Source: Hydractinia symbiolongicarpus (lineage: Eukaryota > Cnidaria > Hydrozoa > Anthoathecata > Hydractiniidae). Taken from it: 64,000 bases of DNA. The stretch's first letter is position 1; each line of letters starts with the position of its first letter. Shown here piece by piece: positions 1-12,708 of the stretch. Below the pieces are notes generated by a model that saw only the letters and a program-made list of their open reading frames with translations, did no database searches and had not been told where the DNA came from. Made by a program: the position numbers and the translations under genes. The stretch lies in assembly GCF_029227915.1 (NCBI RefSeq), contig NC_079881.1, positions 28,683,501 through 28,747,500 on the forward strand, read 5' to 3'.

Positions 1-2434
1 AGTTTAATCGCCGGCAAACGAAAATCCGCGATTTCCCGTAAACCCCAGACTCGGCCCGTATAGTCAAAAGTATAAAAAAAAAGTACCCAGGGAGTAAACT
101 CATTTTCCGAACAATTTTTTAAATTATTTTTTCACCACTAAAACGCATGAGACTTGTAGTTTTCAAAAATGTTTTCATTTTTGATGAGACGCTTAATGAA
201 AGAGGTATAATCGCCGGCAAAGGAAAACCAGCGATTTCCACTAAATCCCGGGCTTGGCCCGTGTAGTCGAATATATACAAAGAAAGTACCCAGGGAGTAA
301 ACTCATTTTCAGAACGATTTTTTAAATTTTTTTTCAACACTAAAACGCATGAGACTTGTAGTTTTCAAAAATGTTTTCATTTTTGATGAGACGCTTAATG
401 AAAGTGGTTTGATCGCCGGCAAAGGAAAACCCGCCATTTCCCGTAAACCCCGGTCTTGACCCGTATAGTCAAAAGTATACAAAGAAAGTACCCGGGGTGT
501 AAACTCATTTCCCGAACGATTTTTTAAATTATTATTTCACAACTAAAGCCCATGAGACTTGTAGTTTTTAAAAATGTTTTCATTTTTGATGAGACGCTGA
601 ATAAAAGAAGTTTAATCGCCGGCAAACGAAAACCCGCGACTTCCCGTAAATCCCGGACTCGGCCCGTATAGTCAAAAGTATACAAAGAAAGTACCCAGGG
701 AGTAAACTCATTTTCCGAACGATTTTTTAAATTATTTTTTCACCACTAAAACGCATGAGACTTGTAGTTTTCAAAAATGTTTTCATTTTTGATGAGACGC
801 TTAATGAAAGAGGTATAATCGCCGGCAAACGAAAACCAGCGATTTCCCCTAAATCCCGGGCTTGGCCCGTGTAGTCGAATGTATACAAAGAAATTACCCT
901 GTGAGTAAACTCATTTCCCGAACGATTTTTTATATTATGTTTTCACCACTAAAACGCATGAGACTTGTAGTTTTCAGAAATGTTTTCATTTTTGATGAGA
1001 CGCTTAATGAAAGAGGTTTAATCGCCGGCAAACGAAAACCCAAGATTTCCCGTAAATCCCCGGCTTGGCCCGTATAGTCGAAGGTATACAAAGAAAGTAC
1101 CCTGTGAGTAAACTCATTTCCCGAACGATTTTTTATATTATGTTTTCACCACTAAAACGCATGAGACTTGTAGTTTTCAAAAATGTTTTCATTTTTGATG
1201 GGACGCTGAATAAAAGAAGTTTAATCGCCGGCAAACGAAAATCCGCGATTTCCCGTAAACCCCAGACTCGGCCCGTATAGTCAAAAGTATAAAAAAAAAG
1301 TACCCAGGGAGTAAACTCATTTTCCGAACAATTTTTTAAATTATTTTTTCACCACTAAAACGCATGAGACTTGTAGTTTTCAAAAATGTTTTCATTTTTG
1401 ATGAGACGCTTAATGAAAGAGGTATAATCGCCGGCAAAGGAAAACCAGCGATTTCCACTAAATCCCGGGCTTGGCCCGTGTAGTCGAATATATACAAAGA
1501 AAGTACCCAGGGAGTAAACTCATTTTCAGAACGATTTTTTAAATTTTTTTTCACCACTAAAACGCATGAGACTTGTAGTTTTCAAAAATGTTTTCATTTT
1601 TGATGAGACGCTTAATGAAAGTGGTTTGATCGCCGGCAAACGAAAACCCGCCATTTCCCGTAAACCCCGGTCTTGGCCCGTATAGTCAAAAGTATACAAA
1701 GAAAGTACCCGGGGTGTAAACTCATTTCCCGAACGATTTTTTAAATTATTATTTCACAACTAAAGCCCATGAGACTTGTAGTTTTTAAAAATGTTTTCAT
1801 TTTTGATGAGACGCTGAATAAAAGAAGTTTAATCGCCGGCAAACGAAAACCCGCGACTTCCCGTAAATCCCGGACTCGGCCCGTATAGTCAAAAGTATAC
1901 AAAGAAAGTACCCAGGGAGTAAACTCATTTTCCGAACGATTTTTTAAATTATTTTTTCACCACTAAAACGCATGAGACTTGTAGTTTTCAAAAATGTTTT
2001 CATTTTTGATGAGACGCTTAATGAAAGAGGTATAATCGCCGGCAAACGAAAACCAGCGATTTCCCCTAAATCCCGGGCTTGGCCCGTGTAGTCGAATGTA
2101 TACAAAGAAATTACCCTGTGAGTAAAATCATTTCCCGATCGATTTTTTATATTATGTTTTCACCACTAAAACGCATGAGCCTTGTAGTTTTTAAAAATGT
2201 TTTCATTTTTGATGAGACGCTTAACGAAAGAGGTTTAATCGCCGGCAAACGAAAACCCAAGATTTCCCGTAAATCCCCGGCTTGGCCCGTATAGTCGAAG
2301 GTATACAAAGAAAGTACCCTGTGAGTAAACTCATTTCCCGAACGATTTTTTATATTATGTTTTCACCACTAAAACGCATGAGACTTGTAGTTTTCAAAAA
2401 TGTTTTCATTTTTGATGGGACGCTGAATAAAAGA
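1..2434. repeat. 6-mer higher-order repeat, 1217 bp, two copies
   Basis: Positions 1-1217 and 1218-2434 are nearly identical, sharing rare features such as the AGTATAAAAAAAAAG run near 70 and 1287 and the missing CCA in one copy near 333. A third copy begins at 2435 but breaks off near 2550, where it fuses to another monomer. Part of the same unit reappears from about 3845 to 4750. Confidence 0.85.
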
Positions 2435-4179
2435 AGTTTAATCGCCGGCAAACGAAAATCCGCGATTTCCCGTAAACCCCGGACTCGACCCGTATAGTCA
2501 AAAGTATAAAAAAAAAGTACCCAGGGAGTAAACTCATTTTCCAAACGATTTTTTAAATGATGTTTTCACCACTAAAACGCATGAGACTTGTAGTTTTCAA
2601 AAATGTTTTCATTTTTGATGAGACGCTTAATGAAAGAGGTATAATCGCCGGCAAACGAAAACCAGCGATTTCCCCTAAATCCCGGGCTTGGCCCGTGTAG
2701 TCGAATGTATACAAAGAAATTACCCTGTGAGTAAACTCATTTCCCGAACGATTTTTTATATTATGTTTTCACCACTAAAACGCATGAGACTTGTAGTTTT
2801 CAGAAATGTTTTCATTTTTGATGAGACGCTTAATGAAAGAGGTTTAATCGCCGGCAAACGAAAACCCAAGATTTCCCGTAAATCCCCGGCTTGGCCCGTA
2901 TAGTCGAAGGTATACAAAGAAAGTACCCTGTGAGTAAACTCATTTCCCGAACGATTTTTTATATTATGTTTTCACCACTAAAACGCATGAGACTTGTAGT
3001 TTTCAAAAATGTTTTCATTTTTGATGGGACGCTGAATAAAAGAAGTTTAATCGCCGGCAAACGAAAATCCGCGATTTCCCGTAAACCCCGGACTCGGCCC
3101 GTATAGTCAAAAGTATACAAAAAAAGTACCCAGGGAGTAAACTCATTTTCCGAACGATTTTTTAAATTATTTTTTCACCACTAAAACGCATGAGACTTGT
3201 AGTTTTCAAAAATGTTTTCATTTTTGATGAGACGCTTAATGAAAGTGGTATAATCGCCGGCAAACGAAAACCAGCGATTTCCACTAAATCCCGGGCTTGG
3301 CCCGTGTAGTCGAATGTATACAAAGAAAGTACCCAGGGAGTAAACTCATTTCCCGAACGATTTTTTAATTTTTTTTTACACCACTAAAGCCCATGAGACT
3401 TGTAGTTTTCAAAAATGTTTTCATTTTTGATGAGCGCTGAATAAAAGAAGTTTAATCGCCGGCAAACAAAAACCCGCGATTTCCGGTAAATCCCGGACTC
3501 GGCCCGTATAGTCAAAAGAATACAAAGAAAGTACCCAGGGAGTAAACTCATTTCTTGAACGATTTTTTAAATTATTTTTTCACCACTAAAACGCATGAGA
3601 CTTGTAGTTTTTAAAAATGTTTTCATTTTTGATGAGACGCTTAACGAAAGAGGTTTAATCGCCGGCAAACGAAAACCCAAGATTTCCCGTAAATCCCCGG
3701 CTTGGCCCGTATAGTCGAAGGTATATAAAGAAAGTACCCTGTGAGTAAACTCATTTCCCGAACGATTTTTTATATTATGTTTTCACCACTAAAACGCATG
3801 AGACTTGTAGTTTTCAAAAATGTTTTCATTTTTGATGGGACGCTGAATAAAAGAAGTTTAATCGCCGGCAAACGAAAATCCGCGATTTCCCGTAAACCCC
3901 AGACTCGGCCCGTATAGTCAAAAGTAAAAAAAAAAGTACCCAGGGAGTAAACTCATTTTCCGAACGATTTTTTAAATTATTTTTTCACCACTAAAACGCA
4001 TGAGACTTGTAGTTTTCAAAAATGTTTTCATTTTTGATGAGACGCTTAATGAAAGAGGTATAATCGCCGGCAAAGGAAAACCAGCGATTTCCACTAAATC
4101 CCGGGCTTGGCCCGTGTAGTCGAATATATACAAAGAAAGTACCCAGGGAGTAAACTCATTTTCAGAACGATTTTTTAAA

Positions 4180-6755
4180 TTTTTTTTCACCACTAAAACG
4201 CATGAGACTTGTAGTTTTCAAAAATGTTTTCATTTTTGATGAGACGCTTAATGAAAGTGGTTTGATCGCCGGCAAACGAAAACCCGCCATTTCCCGTAAA
4301 CCCCGGTCTTGGCCCGTATAGTCAAAAGTATGCAAAGAAAGTACCCGGGGTGTAAACTCATTTCCCGAACGATTTTTTAAATTATTATTTCACAACTAAA
4401 GCCCATGAGACTTGTAGTTTTTAAAAATGTTTTCATTTTTGATGAGACGCTGAATAAAAGAAGTTTAATCGCCGGCAAACGAAAACCCGCGACTTCCCGT
4501 AAATCCCGGACTCGGCCCGTATAGTCAAAAGTATACAAAGAAAGTACCCAGGGAGTAAACTCATTTTCCGAACGATTTTTTAAATTATTTTTTTACCACT
4601 AAAACGCATGAGACTTGTAGTTTTCAAAAATGTTTTCATTTTTGATGAGACGCTTAATGAAAGAGGTATAATCGCCGGCAAACGAAAACCAGCGATTTCC
4701 CCTAAATCCCGGGCTTGGCCCGTGTAGTCGAATGTATACAAAGAAATTACCCTGTGAGTAAAATCATTTCCCGAACGATTTTTTATATTATGTTTTCACC
4801 ACTAAAACGCATGAGCCTTGTAGTTTTCAGAAATGTTTTCATTTTTGATGAGACGCTCAATGAAAGTGGATTAATCGCCGGCAAACGAAAACCCGCGCCT
4901 TCCCGTAAATCCCGGGCTTGGCCGTATAGTCAAAAGTATACAAAGAAAGTACCCAGAAGGTAAACTCATTTCCCGAACGATTTTTTAAATTTTTTTTTCA
5001 CCACTAAAACGCATGAGACTTGTAGTTTTCAGAATTTTTTTCATTTTTGATGAGACGCTTAATGAAAGTGGTTTGATCGCCGGCAAACGAAAACCCGCCA
5101 TTTCCCGTAAACCCCGGGCTTGGCCCGTATAGTCAAAAGTATACAAAGAAAGTACCCGGGGTGTAAACTCATTTCCCGAACGATTTTTTAAATTATTATT
5201 TCACAACTAAAGCCCATGAGACTTGTAGTTTTTAAAAATGTTTTCATTTTTGATGAGACGCTGAATAAAAGAAGTTTAATCGCCGGCAAACGAAAACCCG
5301 CGACTTCCCGTAAATCCCGGACTCGGCCCGTATAGTCGAATGTATACAAAGAAAGTACCCTGTGAGTAAACTCATTTCCCGAACGATTTTTTATATTATG
5401 TTTTCACCACTAAAACGCATGAGACTTGTAGTTTTCAAAAATGTTTTCATTTTTGATGGGACGCTGAATAAAAGAAGTTTAATCGCCGGCAAACGAAAAC
5501 CCGCGATTTCCCGTAAACCCCGGAGTCGGCCCGTATAGTCAAAAGTATACAAAAAAAGTACCCAGGGAGTAAACTCATTTTCCGAACGATTTTTTAAATT
5601 ATTTTTTCACCACTAAAACGCATGAGACTTGTAGTTTTCAAAAATGTTTTCATTTTTGATGAGACGCTTAATGAAAGTGGTTTGATCGCCGGCAAACGAA
5701 AACCCGCCATTTCCCGTAAACCCCGGTCTTGGCCCGTATAGTCAAAAGTATACAAAGAAAGTACCCGGGGTGTAAACTCATTTCCCGAACGATTTTTTAA
5801 ATTATTATTTCACAACTAAAGCCCATGAGACTTGTAGTTTTTAAAAATGTTTTCATTTTTGATGAGACGCTGAATAAAAGAAGTTTAATCGCCGGCAAAC
5901 GAAAACCCGCGACTTCCCGTAAATCCCGGACTCGGCCCGTATAGTCAAAAGTATACAAAGAAAGTACCCAGGGAGTAAACTCATTTTCCGAACGATTTTT
6001 TAAATTATTTTTTCACCACTAAAACGCATGAGACTTGTAGTTTTCAAAAATGTTTTCATTTTTGATGAGACGCTTAATGAAAGAGGTATAATCGCCGGCA
6101 AACGAAAACCAGCGATTTCCCCTAAATCCCGGGCTTGGCCCGTGTAGTCGAATGTATACAAAGAAATTACCCTGTGAGTAAAATCATTTCCCGAACGATT
6201 TTTTATATTATGTTTTCACCACTAAAACGCATGAGCCTTGTAGTTTTCAGAAATGTTTTCATTTTTGATGAGACGCTCAATGAAAGTGGATTAATCGCCG
6301 GCAAACGAAAACCCGCGCCTTCCCGTAAATCCCGGGCTTGGCCGTATAGTCAAAAGTATACAAAGAAAGTACCCAGAAGGTAAACTCATTTCCCGAACGA
6401 TTTTTTAAATTTTTTTTTCACCACTAAAACGCATGAGACTTGTAGTTTTCAGAATTTTTTTCATTTTTGATGAGACGCTTAATGAAAGTGGTTTGATCGC
6501 CGGCAAACGAAAACCCGCCATTTCCCGTAAACCCCGGGCTTGGCCCGTATAGTCAAAAGTATACAAAGAAAGTACCCGGGGTGTAAACTCATTTCCCGAA
6601 CGATTTTTTAAATTATTATTTCACAACTAAAGCCCATGAGACTTGTAGTTTTTAAAAATGTTTTCATTTTTGATGAGACGCTGAATAAAAGAAGTTTAAT
6701 CGCCGGCAAACGAAAACCCGCGACTTCCCGTAAATCCCGGACTCGGCCCGTATAG
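4180..6755. repeat. 7-mer higher-order repeat, 1420 bp
   Basis: The segment of about 4180-5335 is repeated at about 5600-6755 with an offset of 1420 bp (7 x 203 minus 1). Both copies share the rare variants CAGAATTTTTTTC, ACCCAGAAGG and GGCCGTATAG with one C missing. Similarity drops at both ends, so the duplicated part is shorter than the offset. Confidence 0.8.
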
Positions 6756-9700
6756 TCAAAAGTATACAAAGAAAGTACCCAGGGAGTAAACTCATTTTCC
6801 GAACGATTTTTTAAATTATTTTTTCACCACTAAAACGCATGAGACTTGTAGTTTTCAAAAATGTTTTCATTTTTGATGAGACGCCTAATGAAAGAGGTTT
6901 AATCGCCGGCAAACGAAAACCCGAGATTTCCCGTAAATCCCGCGCTTGGCCCGTATAGTCGAATGTATACAAAGAAAGTACCCTGTGAGTAAACTCATTT
7001 CCCGAACGATTTTTTATATTATGTTTTCACCACTAAAACGCATGAGACTTGTAGTTTTCAAAAATGTTTTCATTTTTGATGGGACGCTGAATAAAAGAAG
7101 TTTAATCGCCGGCAAACGAAAACCCGCGATTTCCCGTAAACCCCGGAGTCGGCCCGTATAGTCAAAAGTATACAAAAAAAGTACCCAGGGAGTAAACTCA
7201 TTTTCCGAACGATTTTTTAAATTATTTTTTCACCAGTAAAACGCATGAGACTTGTAGTTTTCAAAAATGTTTTCATTTTTGATGAGACGCTTAATGAAAG
7301 AGGTATAATCGCCGGCAAACGAAAACCAGCGATTTCCCCTAAATCCCGGGCTTGGCCCGTGTAGTCGAATGTATACAAAGAAATTACCCTGTGAGTAAAC
7401 TCATTTCCCGAACGATTTTTTAAATTATTATTTCACAACTAAAGCCCATGAGACTTGTAGTTTTTAAAAATGTTTTCATTTTTGATGGGACGCTGAATAA
7501 AAGAAGTTTATTCGCCGGCAAACGAAAACCCGCGACTTCCCGTAAATCCCGGACTCGGCCCGTATAGTCAAAAGTATACAAAGAAAGTACCCAGGGAGTA
7601 AACTCATTTTCCGAACGATTTTTTAAATTATTTTTTCACCACTAAAACGCATGAGACTTGTAGTTTTCAAAAATGTTTTCATTTTTGATGAGACGCCTAA
7701 TGAAAGAGGTTTAATCGCCGGCAAACGAAAACCCGAGATTTCCCGTAAATCCCGCGCTTGGCCCGTATAGTCGAATGTATATAAAGAAAGTACCCTGTGA
7801 GTAAACTCATTTCCCGAACGATTTTTTATATTATGTTTTCACCACTAAAACGCATGAGACTTGTAGTTTTCAAAAATGTTTTCATTTTTGATGGGACGCT
7901 GAATAAAAGAAGTTTAATCGCCGGCAAACGAAAACCCGCGATTTCCCGTAAACCCCGGAGTCGGCCCGTATAGTCAAAAGTATACAAAAAAAGTACCCAT
8001 GGAGTAAACTCATTTTCCGAACGATTTTTTAAATTATTTTTTCACCACTAAAACGCATGAGACTTGTAGTTTTCAAAAATGTTTTCATTTTTGATGAGAC
8101 GCTTAATGAAAGAGGTATAATCGCGGGCAAACGAAAACCAGCTATTTCCCCTAAATCCCGGGCTTGGCCCGTGTAGTCGAATGTATACAAAGAATGTACC
8201 CTGTGAGTAAACTCATTTCCGAACGATTTTTTATATTATGTTTTCACCACTAAAACGCATGAGACTTGTAGTTTTCAAAAATGTTTTCATTTTTGATGGG
8301 ACTCTGAATAAAAGAAGTTTAATCGCCGGCAAACGAAAATCCGCGATTTCCCGTAAACCCCGGACTCGGCCCGTATAGTCAAAAGTATACAAAAAAAGTA
8401 CCCAGGGAGTAAACTCATTTTCCGAACGATTTTTTAAATTATTTTTTCACCACTAAAACGCATGAGACTTGTAGTTTTCAAAAATGTTTTCATTTTTGAT
8501 GAGACGCTTAATGAAAGTGGTATAATCGCCGGCAAACGAAAACCAGCGATTTCCACTAAATCCCGGGCTTGGCCCGTGTAGTCGAATGTATACAAAGAAA
8601 GTACCCAGGGAGTAAACTCATTTCCCTAACGATTTTTTAATTTTTTTTTTCACCACTAAAGCCCATGAGACTTGTAGTTTTCAAAAATGTTTTCATTTTT
8701 GATGAGCGCTGAATAAAAGAAGTTTAATCGCCGGCAAACAAAAACCCGCGATTTCCGGTAAATCCCGGACTCGGCCCGTATAGTCAAAAGAATACAAAGA
8801 AAGTACCCAGGGAGTAAGCTCATTTCTTGAACGATTTTTTAAATTATTTTTTCACCACTAAAACGCATGAGACTTGTAGTTTTCAGAATTTCTTTCATTT
8901 TTGATGAGACGCTTAATGAAAGTGGTTTGATCGCCGGCAAACGAAAACCCGCCATTTCCCGTAAACCCCGGGCTTGGCCCGTATAGTCAAAAGTATACAA
9001 AGAAAGTACCCGGGGTGTAAACTCATTTCCCGAACGATTTTTTAAATTATTATTTCACAACTAAAGCCCATGAGACCTGTAGTTTTTAAAAATGTTTTCA
9101 TTTTTGATGAGACGCTGAATAAAAGAAGTTTAATCGCCGGCAAACGAAAACCCGCGACTTCCCGTAAATCCCGGACTCGGCCCGTATAGTCAAAAGTATA
9201 CAAAGAAAGTACCCAGGGAGTAAACTCATTTTCCGAACGATTTTTTAAATTATTTTTTCACCACTAAAACGCATGAGACTTGTTGTTTTCAAAAATGTTT
9301 TCATTTTTAATGAGACGCTTAATGAAAGAGGTATAATCGCCGGCAAACGAAAACCAGCGATTTCCCCTAAATCCCGGGCTTGGCCCGTGTAGTCAAATGT
9401 ATACAAAGAAATTACCCTGTGAGTAAAATCATTTCCCGAACGATTTTTTATATTATGTTTTCACCACTAAAACGCATGAGACTTGTAGTTTTCAGAAATG
9501 TTTTCATTTTTGATGAGACGCTTAATGAAAGTGGATTAATCGCCGGCAAACGAAAACCCGCGCCTTCCCGTAAATCCCGGGCTTGGCCCGTATAGTCGAA
9601 GGTATACAAAGAAAGTACCCTGTGAGTAAACTCATTTCCCGAACGATTTTTTATATTATGTTTTCGCCACTAAAACGCATGAGACTTGTAGTTTTCAAAA

Positions 9701-12302
9701 ATGTTTTCATTTTTGATGGGACGCTGAATAAAAGAAGTTTAATCGCCGGCAAACGAAAATCCGCTATTTCCCGTAAATCCCGGACTCGGCCCGTATAGTC
9801 AAAAGTATACAAAGAAAGTACCCAGGGAGTAAACTCATTTTCCGAACGATTTTTTAAATTATTTTTTCACCACTAAAACGCATGAGACTTGTAGTTTTCA
9901 AAAATGTTTTCATTTTTAATGAGACGCTTAATGAAAGAGGTATAATCGCCGGCAAACGAAAACCAGCGATTTCCCCTAAATCCCGGGCTTGGCCCGTGTA
10001 GTCGAATGTATACAAAGAAATTACCCTGTGAGTAAAATCATTTCCCGAACGATTTTTTATATTATGTTTTCACCACTAAAATGCATGAGACTTGTAGTTT
10101 TCAAAAATGTTTTCATTTTTGATGAGACGCCTAATGAAAGAGGTTTAATCGCCGGCAAACGAAAACCCGAGATTTCCCGTAAATCCCGCGCTTGGCCCGT
10201 ATAGTCGAATGTATATAAAGAAAGTACCCTGTGAGTAAACTCATTTCCCGAACGATTTTTTAAATTATGTTTTCACCACTAAAACGCATGAGACTTGTAG
10301 TTTTCAAAAATGTTTTCATTTTTGATGGGACGCTGAATAAAAGAAGTTTAATCGCCGGCAAACGAAAACCCGCGATTTCCCGTAAACCCCGAAGTCGGCA
10401 AGTATAGTCAAAAGTATACAAAAAAAGTACCCAGGGAGTAAACTCATTTTCCGAACGATTTTTTAAATTATTTTTTCACCACTAAAACGCATGAGACTTG
10501 TAGTTTTCAAAAATGTTTTCATTTTTGATGAGACGCTTAATGAAAGAGGTATAATCGCCGGCAAACGAAAACCAGCTATTTCCCCTAAATCCCGGGCTTG
10601 GCCCGTGTAGTCGAATGTATACAAAGAATGTACCCTGTGAGTAAACTCAATTCCCGAACGATTTTTTATATTATGTTTTCACCACTAAAACGCATGAGAC
10701 TTGTAGTTTTCAAAAATGTTTTCATTTTTGATGGGACGCTGAATAAAAGAAGTTTAATCGCCGGCAAACGAAAATCCGCGATTTCCCGTAAACCCCGGAC
10801 TCGGCCCGTATAGTCAAAAGTATACAAAGAAAGTACCCAGGGAGTAAACTCATTTCTTGAACGATTTTTTAAATTATTTTTTCACCACTAAAACGCAGAG
10901 ACTTGTAGTTTTCAGAATTTCTTTCATTTTTGATGAGACGCTTAATGAAAGTGGTTTGATCGCCGGCAAACGAAAACCCGCCATTTCCCGTAAACCCCGG
11001 GCTTGGCCCGTATAGTCAAAAGTATACAAAGAAAGTACCCGGGGTGTAAACTCATTTCCCGAACGATTTTTTAAATTATTATTTCACAACTAAAGCCCAT
11101 GAGACCTGTAGTTTTTAAAAATGTTTTCATTTTTGATGAGACGCTGAATAAAAGAAGTTTAATCGCCGGCAAACGAAAACCCGCGACTTCCCGTAAATCC
11201 CGGGCTCGGCCCGTATAGTCAAAAGTATACAAAGAAAGTACCCAGGGAGTAAACTCATTTTCCGAACGATTTTTTAAATTATTTTTTCACCACTAAAACG
11301 CATGAGACTTGTAGTTTTCAAAAATGTTTTCATTTTTAATGAGACGCTTAATGAAAGAGGTATAATCGCCGGCAAACGAAAACCAGCGATTTCCCCTAAA
11401 TCCCGGGCTTGGCCCGTGTAGTCAAATGTATACAAAGAAATTACCCTGTGAGTAAAATCATTTCCCGAACGATTTTTTATATTATGTTTTCACCACTAAA
11501 ACGCATGAGACTTGTAGTTTTCAGAAATGTTTTCATTTTTGATGAGACGCTTAATGAAAGTGGATTAATCGCCGGCAAACGAAAACCCGCGCCTTCCCGT
11601 AAATCCCGGGCTTGGCCCGTATAGTCGAAGGTATACAAAGAAAGTACCCTGTGAGTAAACTCATTTCCCGAACGATTTTTTATATTATGTTTTCGCCACT
11701 AAAACGCATGAGACTTGTAGTTTTCAAAAATGTTTTCATTTTTGATGGGACGCTGAATAAAAGAAGTTTAATCGCCGGCAAACGAAAATCCGCTATTTCC
11801 CGTAAATCCCGGACTCGGCCCGTATAGTCAAAAGTATACAAAGAAAGTACCCAGGGAGTAAACTCATTTTCCGAACGATTTTTTAAATTATTTTTTCACC
11901 ACTAAAACGCATGAGACTTGTAGTTTTCAAAAATGTTTTCATTTTTAATGAGACGCTTAATGAAAGAGGTATAATCGCCGGCAAACGAAAACCAGCGATT
12001 TCCCCTAAATCCCGGGCTTGGCCCGTGTAGTCGAATGTATACAAAGAAATTACCCTGTGAGTAAAATCATTTCCCGAACGATTTTTTATATTATGTTTTC
12101 ACCACTAAAACGCATGAGACTTGTAGTTTTCAGAAATGTTTTCATTTTTGATGAGACGCTTAATGAAAGAGGTATAATCGCCGGCAAACGAAAACCAGCG
12201 ATTTCCCCTAAATCCCGGGCTTGGCCCGTGTAGTCGAATGTATACAAAGAAATTACCCTGTGAGTAAAATCATTTCCCGAACGATTTTTTATATTATGTT
12301 TT

Positions 12303-12505
12303 CACCACTAAAACGCATGAGACTTGTAGTTTTCAGAAATGTTTTCATTTTTGATGAGACGCTTAATGAAAGTGGATTAATCGCCGGCAAACGAAAACCC
12401 GCGCCTTCCCGTAAATCCCGGGCTTGGCCCGTATAGTCGAAGGTATACAAAGAAAATACCCTGTGAGTAAACTCATTTCCCGAACGATTTTTTATATTAT
12501 GTTTT
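12303..12505. repeat. reference monomer, type X
   Basis: Representative 203-bp monomer of the type marked by GACGCTTAATGAAAG, CGGGCTTGGCCCG, GTCGAA before the GTATAC element, and often CCCTGTGAG. The CGGGC-TTG-GCCCG segment at 12419-12431 is a perfect 5-bp inverted repeat. The following monomer starts at 12506, which gives exactly 203 bp. Confidence 0.9.
12419..12431. repeat. short inverted repeat in type X monomers (example)
   Basis: CGGGC and GCCCG flank a TTG loop, a perfect 5-bp stem with a 3-nt loop. It recurs in every monomer with the GGGCTTGGCCCG variant and is absent from monomers with GGACTCGGCCCG or AGACTCGGCCTG. It is the GC-richest part of the monomer. Any function is unknown, and the position is given once as an example. 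Confidence 0.7.
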
Positions 12506-12708
12506 CGCCACTAAAACGCATGAGACTTGTAGTTTTCAAAAATGTTTTCATTTTTGATGGGACGCTGAATAAAAGAAGTTTAATTGCCGGCAAACGAAAA
12601 TCCGCGATTTCCCGTAAATCCCGGACTCGGCCCGTATAGTCAAAAGTATACAAAGAAAGTACCCAGGGAGTAAACTCATTTTCCGAACGATTTTTTAAAT
12701 TATTTTTT
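12506..12708. repeat. reference monomer, type Y
   Basis: Representative 203-bp monomer of the type marked by GACGCTGAATAAAAGAAG, GGACTCGGCCCG, GTCAAAAGTATAC and CCCAGGGAG. The base changes relative to type X destroy the short inverted repeat. Type X and type Y copies alternate or form short runs within the higher-order repeats. Confidence 0.9.

Noticed and set aside
12380-12400. CENP-B box in the monomer (minus strand TTTCGTTTGCCGGCGA)
   Set aside because: The TTCG half matches, but the essential A and the CGGG half are absent, so it does not fit the known core pattern.
12340-12440. Hammerhead ribozyme in the monomer (TTGATGAG, GAAA and a GTC are present in this order)
   Set aside because: The core C before UGAUGA is replaced by U, the bases between TGATGAG and GAAA cannot form stem II, and the bases after GAAA do not pair with those before GTC. 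Type Y monomers lack the first GAAA altogether.
12400-12450. Pol III A/B boxes or a tRNA-derived SINE in the monomer
   Set aside because: GTCGAAT loosely recalls a B box, but the GGTTC core and a properly spaced A box are missing.
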